64,000 bases of DNA from Uloborus plumipes (taxonomy: Eukaryota; Arthropoda; Arachnida; Araneae; Uloboridae): the NCBI GenBank assembly GCA_038373865.1, contig JAXGGA010000025.1:62001-126000 (forward strand), given 5' to 3'. Each line of letters starts with the position of its first letter. Position 1 is the stretch's first letter. Below, one piece after another: positions 12,801 to 23,600 of this stretch. Made by a program: the position numbers and the translations under genes. The notes under the pieces are model-generated. The model worked only from the letters and a program-made list of their open reading frames with translations, ran no database searches and was not told the origin of the DNA.

Positions 12801-14119
12801 TAGCTCAAATGGTAATTAATGATTGTGCTTTTATGGTAAACATATAACTAGGATTTGTATTCTATTCAAAAACTTTCCTTTTTGAGAAACTGATTTAAAG
12901 GCTTTTTTTTTTAAGACCCATCGAAGTTATTTATTTTAAAAGAATATCAATTTACTTGAATAAAAAAGACACATAAAAAAGACTTTTTTTTTGAGTCGGA
13001 TGACATGTAATAATTAAATCCCTCTTCATAATCACAAATGTTTTTTTTTTAATCTATCACAAAGAAATTAGTATTTTTTTTCTTTCATATACATTTTTTA
13101 GCATGTTCTGCATACTTTTCGAACTACTATATTTTTCTTCAGAATATTCAAATAAATTTCCATATTATTCATTTTATTCCTCTTAAGCTAGTTTAGATAG
13201 TCATCTCTGCATGCTCATCATTACACCAGTTTCTGAATGATCGAATTAAAAAAAAAAAAAAAATCACTCAATAAAAAATGCTTCATTCCCCCTCTGTTTT
13301 TACTACAACATGTAGACTTCATCTACTTACGTGGTTTTAATCATTTCATCAATTGAATATTTTAAAATAATTAAAAATATGCAATTAAAGAAGTTCCAAT
13401 TAATCAATATTTTCGTTTAAACATTATTGCATATTCATTGAGTTGACTAATCGTTACAGGCAATAGCTTTTGAAGTTCATCCACTTTACCTGATGCTTCC
13501 AGTAACTATAGCCTCATCGTATGCTTTTATGCTTCCTGTTGCAACTGGCCCAAATGCAATAGTGTTCGACAGCGGACATATGACAACGATGGATATGGTA
13601 CGTTAAATTTGAATGCTATATTTAAACAAAACTCAAAATGGAACTAACTACCTTTGGGAGGCGAGAATTGAGCATTTTTGAAGAAGCACACAGCATGCTA
13701 GGATTTTCATCCTTTTATTGTATTAATTTAAAACTATATTTTACAGTATTTGAACTGAAAGGTTAGTTTAGGGTTATCTTAAAATGTTTTACTTATATTT
13801 AATGCAGCATTACTGTTTGCCTTGTTAATCTTATTTTTGTGTCAGAGCATCAAGGCTAACACTAGTTTTAGTTCAAATTCTAATTTTGTATTCATGTTAA
13901 GAACGAATATTTTACACTAAAAGCATTCTTTTCTAGAGTAATAACTTTTAATTATTTTTTTCTTCATTTTAGGTTAAACCTGGAATTATCATGAATATAA
14001 TTTGCTGTCTCATCCAAATATTTATGATTAATACACTAGGTTCTTATATGTTCAGTTTAGACACATTTCCTGTATGGGCAGCAAAAAATATTTCACACTC
14101 AATGAATGCAACTAACTAA
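689..14119 (+). CDS. SLC13/INDY-type Na+/dicarboxylate transporter, C-terminal half (gene span)
   Basis: Seven exons join with consistent phase: 689-808, 6589-6666, 8754-8861, 9892-10072, 12650-12811, 13460-13597 and 13973-14119 (stop TAA). They encode 310 residues, the C-terminal half of a family normally 550-600 aa. Members are plasma-membrane carriers that import citrate, succinate or other dicarboxylates with Na+. Visible hallmarks are hydrophobic membrane segments in nearly every exon, the [15 protein letters not shown] segment (the second S-N-S/T sodium- and substrate-binding motif with the SLC13 signature), and [10 protein letters not shown] near the C-terminus, where many homologues have T-P-P-N-A. 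All introns are GT-AG. The first visible exon starts in mid-codon, so upstream exons are outside the window. Family assignment is firm. The exact paralogue (INDY, NaDC or NaCT type) cannot be decided here. Confidence 0.93.
966..1452. mobile_element. Second piggyBac-like MITE
   Basis: Starts after TTAA (962-965) with CCCTTTCGTGGGCC and ends GGCCCACGAAAGAG followed by TTTTAA. Internally it repeats a short palindrome, GTGGGAAG..CTTCCCAC, near 1098-1120 and 1420-1440. Noncoding. Confidence 0.55.
2398..5387. mobile_element. TA-flanked MITE interrupted by a 2.6 kb insertion
   Basis: Ends CACTCTAAAAAATGAATTG (left) and its counterpart CACTGCAAAAATGAACTGTT (right, reverse complement), flanked by TA at 2396-2397 and 5388-5389. 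The interior is rich in TTTTACAGTTTATT-like units. About 400 bp is its own sequence; the rest is the nested element at 2649-5232. Confidence 0.6.
2649..5232. mobile_element. hAT-like element with 6-bp target duplication
   Basis: Terminal inverted repeats CAGTGATCCCAAAC / CAGTGATCCCAACAG, flanked by TTTACG at 2643-2648 and 5233-5238. Subterminal regions are rich in TGCTCCAAA/GTGCGCC motifs. I see no intact transposase. Shares ends and target-site length with 33523-34451. Confidence 0.65.
6589..6666 (+). CDS. SLC13 exon, cytoplasmic loop
   Basis: A 78-bp exon between ...CTATTAG and GTAAGC. It reads [19 protein letters not shown] then RELGTIT, a charged loop matching the segment of SLC13 proteins where 'Y..LG.' precedes the next helix. 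Phase is 2 in and 2 out, which fits both neighbours. Confidence 0.88.
7442..7812 (+). repeat. tRNA-derived SINE, copy 1
   Basis: The head resembles a tRNA: A-box region TATAGTGGATAAGACGCTGG and B-box GGATCAAATCC about 35 nt later. The body then runs through GATGCAGAAAATCGACAGCG. The same order of blocks appears at 54010-54350 on the other strand. The head is too altered to call a functional tRNA. Confidence 0.7.
8062..8293. mobile_element. Tc1/mariner-type MITE, copy 1
   Basis: Between TA at 8060-8061 and 8294-8295. The ends CCTCATAACCAGAACAACG and CCTCAGAACTAGACGGG (reverse complement) share CCTCA.AAC.AGA. Homologous along its length to 32641-32868. Noncoding. Confidence 0.6.
8754..8861 (+). 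CDS. SLC13 exon, membrane helix with REP motif
   Basis: Acceptor TTTCACAG, donor GTAAGG. It encodes [19 protein letters not shown] and then [13 protein letters not shown]. The '[13 protein letters not shown]' pattern is characteristic of SLC13 transporters. Confidence 0.92.
9892..10072 (+). CDS. SLC13 exon with [10 protein letters not shown] motif
   Basis: Acceptor CTTTTCAG, donor GTGAGT. It carries one hydrophobic helix ([19 protein letters not shown]) and then [20 protein letters not shown], the conserved glycine-rich re-entrant region of SLC13. It ends in phase 0. Confidence 0.93.
10406..12120. mobile_element. hAT-type element with internal degenerate tandem repeats
   Basis: Flanked by a perfect 8-bp duplication GTTTCAAT (10398-10405, 12121-12128). 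Ends CAGTGTTTCTTTCAGGCAT / CAGTGTTTTTCAGACATTTT with adjacent G/C homopolymers. The interior (about 10610-11850) is a decayed array with the recurring core TCAAAGATAG...CAATTGCG..TTTTAG.ACTTCAATTT. No transposase seen. Lies in an SLC13 intron. Confidence 0.75.
10610..11850. repeat. Degenerate tandem array, period roughly 110-150 bp
   Basis: Units at about 10680, 10820, 10990, 11090, 11250, 11460, 11630 and 11710 share 'TC(A)AAGATxGxCxACAAxTGCxTTTTTAGGACxTCAATTTxxxAAA'. Unit spacing and identity are uneven, so the array is old. Confidence 0.5.
12650..12811 (+). CDS. SLC13 exon with second Na+/substrate motif
   Basis: Acceptor CCTTTTCAG, donor GTAATT, 54 whole codons. It holds [20 protein letters not shown] followed by LLPVVAQM. 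The T-E-x-x-S-N-S/T-x-A-T pattern is the SLC13 family signature and supplies sodium and substrate ligands in characterised members. Confidence 0.95.
13460..13597 (+). CDS. SLC13 exon with [11 protein letters not shown] motif
   Basis: Acceptor CGTTACAG, donor GTACGT, 46 codons. It encodes [20 protein letters not shown] and then [20 protein letters not shown], the conserved C-terminal transporter motif. A Gly replaces the more usual first Pro in T-P-P-N-A. Confidence 0.94.
13973..14119 (+). CDS. SLC13 terminal exon
   Basis: Acceptor TTCATTTTAG. 48 codons plus [23 protein letters not shown], then a last hydrophobic helix and a short tail ending [10 protein letters not shown]. The tail has two sequons (NIS, NAT), in keeping with an extracellular C-terminus in this family. 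Confidence 0.92.
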   Translation, partial: VKPGIIMNIICCLIQIFMINTLGSYMFSLDTFPVWAAKNISHSMNATN

Positions 14120-15780
14120 AAGAAAATCATGAAAGTTGTTTAAAACTGATATCTAAATCAGTGCTATTGCATAAAAAAAGACTTGTACAATTAGAACATA
14201 ACACTTTTAGTATTTTTTGTGTAGTAGAACAAAAGTGTGACATTTGCTTAAATAGAAACTGCATACGAAGGAAAAAAGAGAAATATTCGATTTTTAGATG
14301 AGATTAAAGCTAGTCATGAAGTAATTTATTTTCTTCTTCAAACTCAAGATGGGATATTTCAAGTTCTAACAGGAATAATTTCACCAGGAATATAACGGAT
14401 AAAGGTACCTAGTGATTCTTTAAGAGTAAATATTTTGCACACATTTCACTGATGAAGAAATCCCCTCTCATACACAGGCGAAGGGGGATACAGAGAGACA
14501 GCGTCCTCTTTGATATTTGCTTTTATCCTGATGTTTCATTCACCCATCCACTTAAAAGTTTATCATAAGTGTCACTCCACTCGTTGAGTTTTACTTAAAC
14601 TTACATCTGTTGTGTTTTTTCTTCATCATGACACCACTGTCAAGGTCATGTTTTGGAAAAAATGACATCCGAAAACTTTTAATAAGAATATAGTTTACAT
14701 AAGACAGTTAAGAGCAACATTTAAAGCCATTTTACATGTTATGTTGAGACAAGGAGTTGAATTTTTTACACAGCATCCAACGTACTTAAGTTTAGTGAGA
14801 AAATTTACCGAATGAAAATGAATGTGTTACTGTTCATTCTCCATTTAATTTTATGCTTTAAATACAAACCAGAATAATGCCATGTGCTCGCAAATGACGA
14901 GGTCGGAATAGGATACCGGTGCCCTTGACCCAAATTTTATCAGTGTTTGATAACTCGTGAAATTTATAGACTTTTTATGGTTAATGTCTCCAAAGTTTTA
15001 ATTTTCTAGTCCCATAGCATTTTCAAAATTTCAACTCACAAAAAACTCTATCCTTTAGACTTGAAAAATACACACACATTTAAAGCTAACATTTGCAATA
15101 GCTTTCTTCACATGAGCTTGAATTATAATTTGGAAAAAATATTTGCTCATACAACTAATAAACTAAAGTAGTGAGCTTTGTGGGCCACATGTGGCCCCTG
15201 GGCTGTAAGTTGAACTAGCAAATTGTTTGTGTCCAGTGCGTTGCAGCATTTGAATGATAAGAAATACGGCATGGACAGTGGAGATAAGAGAGCAGCACCT
15301 CTTTCCTTCTAAGGAAAAGAATGAGTACGAGTTTTATTCTTCTCAAAATCAACACTCTTCTATTTCAAGAAAATCTTGGCTTGCCCTCAACTAAATGAAT
15401 TAGTTTTTCTCATAGAAAAGGGGTTTCTGCAATTGAAAGATTATAAAAATGTTAGTTCTATTCATGCATGCTTAACCCCCTTCTGAAATAATTACTGATA
15501 TCAAGGTTATTTTAATTCTAAGGTACAGTTTTATGCATGGTTCATTTGGCTACACAATTTCTACCTTCTAAAAAAATCTTAATGTATGAGTTTGCATAAA
15601 TCGTTGAGCAGTTTTTTGCAGTTATTGAGATAGTAGAGGCGTTAATTATGCTGCAATTTATAAAAACATCTAAAATTTTGTTTGATTTCAAGCATTGAAA
15701 AACAATTTTACCTTAATACAATATAATGCAACAATAAATAATAAATTCAAGCTATGTTTGTTGTAAATTCTTTATTTTCA
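14120..15780 (+). other. SLC13 3' UTR / convergent intergenic region
   Basis: I see no coding sequence here. AATAAA at 15733-15738 is a possible poly(A) signal for the SLC13 transcript, but no RNA evidence is available. The spacer runs on to the sulfatase stop codon at 17565 on the other strand and holds a dispersed repeat (15831-16391) and a pogo-like MITE (16626-16801). Confidence 0.35.
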
Positions 15781-15830
15781 ATTTTTTTTACAATTCACAA
15801 TATGTGGAATGTAAACTTATTTATTCATAA

Positions 15831-16391
15831 CTAGCTGCGGGGCCCGGCGTTGCACAGGCTACCTCTGAACAAAAAAGTAACAAAACTTGAGAAAAAAATG
15901 AGAAAAATGAATTCATTTGTTTTATAATGGACATAAGTTGTTACTTCAAAAACCTTTATTAAGACATAGCAGTGCCCTGTGGTTTACCCGTGTTAATAAG
16001 ACAACAATCTACTTAAAAACTATTTTAAGCATAACACGATATGATATGAATACGATAAATTTATAGCAAAAAAAAAAAAAATACACAGGGAAACGCAAAA
16101 ATTCAAGTCAGTGCCATTGTTGGCCAGCGCCCTCTACATACAATTCCCAAAACAATTCTTTTAATGAACGCCATCCCTCGAGAAGAAACTAATTTGCTCA
16201 TGCTTTTTGACCATATTATTTTAAAACTATAATTTTAACTCCTTACATACAGCGTAATGTTATATAGGCTAAAGCCTTCCTGATTAAATGGACTAATCAA
16301 CGCAAAAATAATGTTTCAATTCGAACCAGTAGTACCTGAGATTAGCGCGATCAAACAAACTATTCAGCTTTATAACATTAGTATAGATATA
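15831..16391 (+). repeat. Dispersed repeat with ACTAGCTGCGGGGCCCGGCG head
   Basis: Begins ACTAGCTGCGGGGCCCGGCG and ends TTCAGCTTTATAACATTAGT followed by ATAGATAT. Similar head and tail sequences recur at 18157-19872. I recognise the style from arthropod genomes but cannot assign a class. Confidence 0.5.
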
Positions 16392-16625
16392 AAAACTTTA
16401 TGAGTTCTAAAAGGTGCATTTATATGAAACAGAACAAAGCTTATGAAAACATATAAAACTACATAGAATTTATTTTAAGCTTTACAATCAGACAATTAAA
16501 AAAATAACTATTTGCTCAGTAATTATTTACAAGCTATATAAGACATAAAATATTGCACACCAACATTTGGCAAATAATACAACTCTAACAATTGTACAAA
16601 TTGGTAAAAGCTATAATTAAAAGTA

Positions 16626-16801
16626 CAGTCGATGCTCGTTATAACGACCACACGTTACAAAGACCATCCTAATATAACGACCGGTGAGAAAACCCCCAAC
16701 TGTATCCTAAAAAAAACTATGCTGTACCTCTTATAGTGACCACTCGTTATAAAGACCGTTTTCTGTAGGACGGAGACGGTCCTTATATCGAGCGTCGACT
16801 G
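16626..16801. mobile_element. pogo/Tigger-like MITE
   Basis: 176 bp between TA dinucleotides (16624-16625, 16802-16803). Inverted ends are CAGTCGATGCTCGTTATAAC and CAGTCGACGCTCGATATAAG. Internal ATAACGACC/ATAAAGACC repeats. Noncoding. Confidence 0.7.
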
Positions 16802-17564
16802 TATTTACCAAATTATCAAAAAAAGAATAAATATATTACTGCAAAACAAGATTGTTAAAAAGTAAATATTAAATCATTAAAAAAAAAAAGTACAAATGCA
16901 TTGAAAGAAATAATCATTCCCTGTACAAAAATAGTATTCAATTTCAAATTAAGCAAAAATAAATATTTGGCACATAATATAGCAAAATACAGTCGAAACT
17001 TGCTAAAACAAACACAAAGGAACCTTTAAAATCAATTTATCTTGACCAGGATTTGTCTTATCTGGAAGGAAGTAAATAGCAAGCAATAAGACAGGGCTTG
17101 CGAGTGTAGTTCATCTTACTTGTAGCTCTTTAATTTTCTTATACTCTCTTAATTAACACCTTTACAAATGGTTTGCGACAAAAAAGAAACTTATAATGAA
17201 TTAAAGCTTAAATATATAACTACTAATAAAAATCTAAAAAGTCTATAAAAGATTCTCTTTAATTTTGATCTTTTCATGGAAGATAAGGGAGGAAAGTACA
17301 AGTTGTAAAACTAGGAACAAAAATGAAGCATGAAAAAGTAAATTTCTATACGTTGAAACTGAGAAAAAAAGAGCTTTAAGTGAAAATTTGCTAAGCAGCA
17401 AGTTGCTTTTAAATGTATCATTTAAATTATACATAACAGATGCTCTAATTTAATCAGAAATTAAAGTCCTACACTATTTCCCCCTTTTGTTAAAACAAGA
17501 AAATAGCTACTATAAGCTCGTTTAGAAAATTGTGATGGAAGAGACTAAATATTTCAAACTATAA

Positions 17565-17699
17565 TTACAAAAAATCCATCCAGTTGATCCACTCATAATT
17601 ATGATACTTTGGATTGCTTCTTGGATCAACAGGTTTATTTCCAGGAGGTACAGCAGTTTTATCGTATTCCAACAACTTCTTCAGTAATTTGGTAAGGAT
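17565..17699 (-). CDS. ARSB: Sulfatase terminal exon
   Basis: Acceptor ...CCCCATAG, with an almost pure C polypyrimidine tract (G run on the plus strand from 17704). 44 codons plus [23 protein letters not shown], then [20 protein letters not shown] and MDFL. It matches the end of ARSB-type proteins. Confidence 0.93.
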   Translation of the reverse strand: MLTKLLKKLLEYDKTAVPPGNKPVDPRSNPKYHNYEWINWMDFL

Positions 17700-20600
17700 C
17701 TATGGGGGGGGGGGGGGGGGAGGAGAGAGAAAGAGAAAATATCAGAAATAAGAAAATAACTTTTAAACAGTTTAGACTCTTTCAAACATCTCTCGACTTC
17801 AATTTATTATTATTAAAGAATAAAAAACTTAAAAAATTTGTGAAACATAAATGAAAATTCCAATATTCAGCATTTTATTGTACTGAACATAGCACAATAA
17901 GCATAATATTTTGCAACACTTAAAACCTATAAATTATTTTTGAGAAAGTAGATATTTTGTTTCACCTATTTACATGCAAAAATGAAAAGGTAATTTTATG
18001 ATTGGGAAAACATTCCTAAATCCAAATTCAATCTTAATCTGCTTGATCTAAATCATCTATTCTACACAATTGCTCTAATAACAGAATAAATGGATTGTTC
18101 CCCGATTGTCTGGAACTTTTCTCCTCCTTTATCAGACTTTCCATTTTATGTATAGACTAGCGGTACCCGCACGGCTTTGCGCGTGGTATAAAATTAAAAG
18201 TTCATTTGTAAAATAATTGATATAGCAGAAAAAATGCTCTATTTTAGTTGTAATTCAACTATAATTCCTTCAAAGTATGATATAAAAATCTGGTATGGAC
18301 CCCACGCTACTTAATTTTACGTGTAAATGTCTTAGAAGATGCCTTAAGTGCTAAAATAGTGCTTGGAGTGAGCAAGATAACAGTTCAAACATTTATATCC
18401 CTAGTTTGCCACGAAACAAGGCAAAAAAAAAATGTTTTACAATGATTAATCTCCTAAATATCGCCGATTTTAACATCATTCAGTGGATTTTTCGCAAAAT
18501 ATCGCCAATAGCGCCAAATTGAGTCCAAATAAAAAAAAGAAAACATTTTTTTTTCTCTAACGGCAATATGTCGCCAAATTGGCAGCAAATACTTGACGAC
18601 CAAAAGCTTGGCGATATATTGCAAAGTGGTCGCGCCAATTCATATCACTTTTGTCTGCATTGAAATGAACACTGATTTACTCCATAAAAGGGGTAAAACA
18701 CCCCCTTGGAACATTCGAATGCAACCCCAAGGGGAGATGCACAAAAATAAGCTAAAAGAGAAAATAAGAACAATTTTGTTGCTCACAGAAACCAACAGAA
18801 ATCTTACCAAAGTTTAAAAGAAGAAGAAAGTTTTCTTTCCTAGCTTTAAAAACAAAACAATACATTTTCCGAAATGAAACACTTTAAAAAGAACGATGCA
18901 ATAACGCAATTGATACGATATTTGGTTAATCTGTGCTTTAGGTACCCTTTTCTCGCTAAATGGGCGATAGGCGCGCCAAGCGTGGTAACCCTGGCTATTT
19001 TGCGTAGTTTCTCTCAAAGCTTTCACTTCCGCGAGACACGCAAAAACGCGCCAAGTAAGGTCCCAAAGCGTTTTCACCGGGAAAAAGACAGGGTTGCCAG
19101 AGAATTGAAACAAAAAAATACTACGCCTCCTCTAAAAAAAATATTACAAAATACTACTGTTTCCAAACGTTGCCAAAATCAATGTTGCTGAAATGCGAAA
19201 TCTATTAAAATGAAAAAAAAAAAAATCCGCCAAATCTTTTAATTAAGTCATTAGAATATTGGAAACAGGGTTGCCGGAAAAATACTACGCTCCTTATTTG
19301 GGCCGAGAAAATATTACCGTAGTATCAAAAATACTACGTCTGGCAACGCTGGAAAAAGAACGAAACAAAAATAAGTATGAACACGTAACCATGGTAACAA
19401 CATGAAAAGTTGATTTCCGTTGATAAAATAATTCATTTCATCTCTCTTTTCAAACAAATTTTATTCTCGAGCAAAACCATTTTAGAATCGTTTGGCTTGC
19501 TTTACTGAAGGTAAGCCTTGAATTCCGGGATTCTAAAAACAATTGTTACAGCTCTCCTGATGATCGTAGAAACTTCGAAAAAACTTCATTTTGTGCAGAA
19601 AATTTCAAGCTTTCGAATGACATAAGACTTGAAAATGTGTATGAAATATTTCTTCCCTATTTTATCGAATTTCCGCTAAGAATTCGAATAGAAAAAGAAC
19701 GAAATGGAATTTTCGAAAAATCGCTTCGAGGTGCAAAACTACATGCTACAAACTAATTTTGTGCCAAGTGGCATGAAAATCGACCGAACGGTTTTGGCGC
19801 TACGCGCGTGACAGACAGAAAGAAAGAAAGAAGGAAAGACAGACCCACCTTCAGCTTTATTATTAGTAGAGATATATATTTTTTCCTTTTTTTTTCCAGT
19901 CAAGAGTAATTGGAATACAGTTGAAAAAAAACTTTCGGGGGAAGCGAGAACAATTAATCTCTAAAGAGACTTGCTCCTTCTTGACTCTCAACACTACTAC
20001 AAAGCATTATTTTAATACTGCCAACATTACGAAGCTGCCATGGTACTTATGCAGCCCCAGGAGTCAAATGGCCTGTTTTGCACATGCTTTTGAGGTCATG
20101 TGTCATTGCCAGTTTTCGGCTTTTCAATATGATAAAAAGCTTATATTTTATTGCAATACGAAATTTTGAATTTGAGAATTATATAGTGTGTGTGGCTTTT
20201 TTTTTTGCCACTTTTAAACATTAATATTTTGAAACGGCTGAAATATAGCACACAGCATATTCCGAGAAAGAATTTGACTAATTTTTACTAGAGCTTTGAT
20301 TCTTTTTATTGAAAGGAAATTAATTAAATTTGATATAATTATGTTAATCATTAAAAAATGTCTGACCTAAGTGTTAGCCAATCCTAAGCCGAATGAGTGA
20401 GCAAGAATGAAAAAGCGAAAGAGCTAAAAAAAACAATGGTAATACATAGGAAAGTAGACTTATTTACTTTTTAACAAACTTCTTGATCAAAAAATGTTGT
20501 TGCAAAAGAAAAAAAATACTTACTTTTGGCTTAGCACTGGCTATGTTAGTGTATTCACACGGATCATTTTGAATATCAAACAGACAAGGTTTCTCTGCAG

Positions 20601-23600
20601 GCTTGCAGCTTTCAGAAGCATTTGCAGGTTTTGGACCACAAGTTAGTTCAGATTTTCGATAGTTATTAACTTCAAATTTAATGCTTGCTGAACTATTTCT
20701 TCCTGATGGACCATACCAGCCATCCCAAGCTCCATCATAGGTAGTTCCTTGCACAACTTTATACCTCCCAACACGAAGAGCTGATACTTTTTTAACAGGG
20801 TCTATATTTAACAACACTTCAGATCGTGGAGATGGTAAACTTGATGAGAGAGTGTTCCAAACATTGTACCCATCTAACTGTCCAAGTTCCGTCACATTTC
20901 CACCTATAGGATTAATATTTTACATAATTATTTTATTTTTATATCAACAAAAATTTCTCAAATTAAAAAATGAGCGTTTGATACATAAGTACTTTATGCC
21001 AAAACATGTAGTTAAATCTTGATGCGAAATGAAATAAAGAATAAAAATAGTGGCAGATTTACAGGTTTGGAGGCTGGTCGCAATGCATTTTTGGGGTTCC
21101 TTTGTTTATAACAGAGTTATGTCGAATTATTATCATGTGTATTTACTGTATCACCTTTAGGGGCTCTCTCAATTGCAACACTTGTGATACGGTAAATTCA
21201 CCACTGGCTAACATTGCAAAATAAAAATTAGGAAGATCTTTACATAAATGGATTTCACAATAAAAATTTGATGGTCTTGGAAATTGTTTTAAGTTAACAT
21301 AAGTGAAGAAATATTACAACTTTTCTCTTTATAAAAATGATTTCTATACATTAAGCTTAGGAGGGAGTCACTTCTTAGAAGTGGACACATATTTGCAGTT
21401 TGACCTGAACTATGATAGTAATCTATTAGATCACTTTATAATCAAATAAAAAACAAATTTATCTCAATGTGTATTCCAAGAGAAGCATTAGGAATGTTCC
21501 AACAAAAAGTTGGTCTACCCACATAAAAAATCTGCCACCATTTCCTAAATGGAGCTTTAGCTGTATAACGCTAGTTAGGAATCATTTGAGGTTGGAAATT
21601 GAGCAAAAGCAGAGAAAAATTTCTCACCAGCTGCATGGTACAAAGTAGGTAACCAGTCTGTTATATGCATCAAATCCATTGATGTTCTTCCAGAATTCAT
21701 TAGCAAAGGACTCCATATGAAAGATATTCCTCTTACGCCACCCTCCCAAAGAGAAGCTTTAACACCTCTAAGTGGCCAGTTTGAGGCAGCATTATCATTG
21801 AATCCAGCAGCAGGTCCACCATTATCAGTTGTGAAAAGAATTATGGAATTCTCTAACATATTATTAACTTTCAAAGCATCAACAATAGTTTTTACAGAAT
21901 CATCCATGGCAGATACCATCCCTGTTAAATAATAATAACGATGATAATAATAATTATTATAATGGTAGTAATAACAATAGTAGTAAGAGTCTTAATATAG
22001 CAATGAAGGAAATTATATTTTTGTAATGAATTTTTGAGTGCTGAATTTTACAACCACTATGAAAAAGATTATGATATGATAATAAACTTACTTTTGATTA
22101 TAAATGTAGATTATTAAGTAATCTTATTAGTAAATTATAATAAATAATACATTTTGTTAAAAATTGAAACAAAAGATTGAAGATTAATTACAGCAAGAGT
22201 GTAGTAAACGGTAAGAAATAGAAAGTATAGATGTCTTGATAATAGCTTAGACTGGTCATTTTCAGTTTTTTTTTTTTTTTTTTTTTGCCATCACTGAGAG
22301 TTGTAAAAATATTGTTTTAAGAAATTATTTTTTCATGTGTTAAAACGTTATATCTTTAACTTTCTTCAACAAACAAAACCTACAAATGCAGTTAACTTTC
22401 CCACATTCAGACGTTAATATTAAAGCTTAACAGTACTACTGACACAACAGTAGAATGACAACATTAAAGAAAAGAAACCTGCAATCCAGATTAAATTTTT
22501 ACTTGCCATTTTTGTCAGAGTGCAAGCAAAAATACGAGGGTTGTTTTTTTTCAACCGATCGCACAGCATGAAAGTTAGGCATGCGGAAGGTGGCTGTTGT
22601 GGGTAGTAGGCAACTGCCCATCTCTACACAAACACAAACTATCACTGATGAATCCAATAAGCCATTTTCTGTCTAGCTGCTGTCACATACACAAGTCTGT
22701 CACTATTGATCCTCCCGCCAAGTGTGAATTGCGATTTTGCAAATTGCAGCAGATTCTTATTGGAAATCTTGCGACGCTTACCGAGAGCTAAACAAACGAA
22801 GAGCCATACTGACTTCCGGAATTGTTCTGATCCATGGCAATGCCCGTTTTCATAGCGCTCGTGTAACCCAAAGGCTTCTTCAACAATTTCAATGGGACAA
22901 TTTTGAACACCTAATATTTAATCCCGACCGAGCACCAAGTGACTTCCATCTGTTCCCTGAACTGAAGCAGATGCTTGGGGACTTCTGCTTGGGGGCCGTG
23001 CTTCCAAAGTAGCAAGGAACTCAAAAGCAGTCAGAACTCACTTTCAGTCATTGGCGGCAAAGTTTTACGAGGGGGGGGGGGGTATTATAAAGCTTGTTCA
23101 CAGATAAAAAGAATGCTTCAATCGTCAAGGTAATTATGTAGAAAAGAAACCTACATTGTACATTACTTTTGATATATTTTTTTTATTTATCTGTTTTTTT
23201 TTTTTTTTTATAACCTATCAGAGGTTAAAAAAAAACAACCCTCATACAAATGCTTTATTTATAAATCTTTGGTTGAGGTTATGGCACCATTTTAAATGTG
23301 GATATATCAAAATTTGGCTACAGCATATATGGACAAAATGTAAAAAGTATCCATATTTACAGTCCTGATATATGAATTTGTACAGGATAATTTTTCTAAC
23401 TTAATTACATTTATGTTTAGTTTATAAGTGTGAAATAACATTTTATTTAATTTTTTGCAGGAAATCTAATAAATAAATACTTTTAAAAAATAAATGTTTG
23501 AGACAGTAAATAATTGACCCCCCCCTCCCCCCCCCCCCCCAAGTATGTAGGAAAGAAACAAAATATAATTTTGTGGATCAAGCAATGAAGATCTGAAAGA

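Noticed and set aside
18874..19191. 105-codon plus-strand frame rich in basic residues
   Set aside because: It falls in a dispersed repeat and has an opposing frame on the other strand. No homology recognised.
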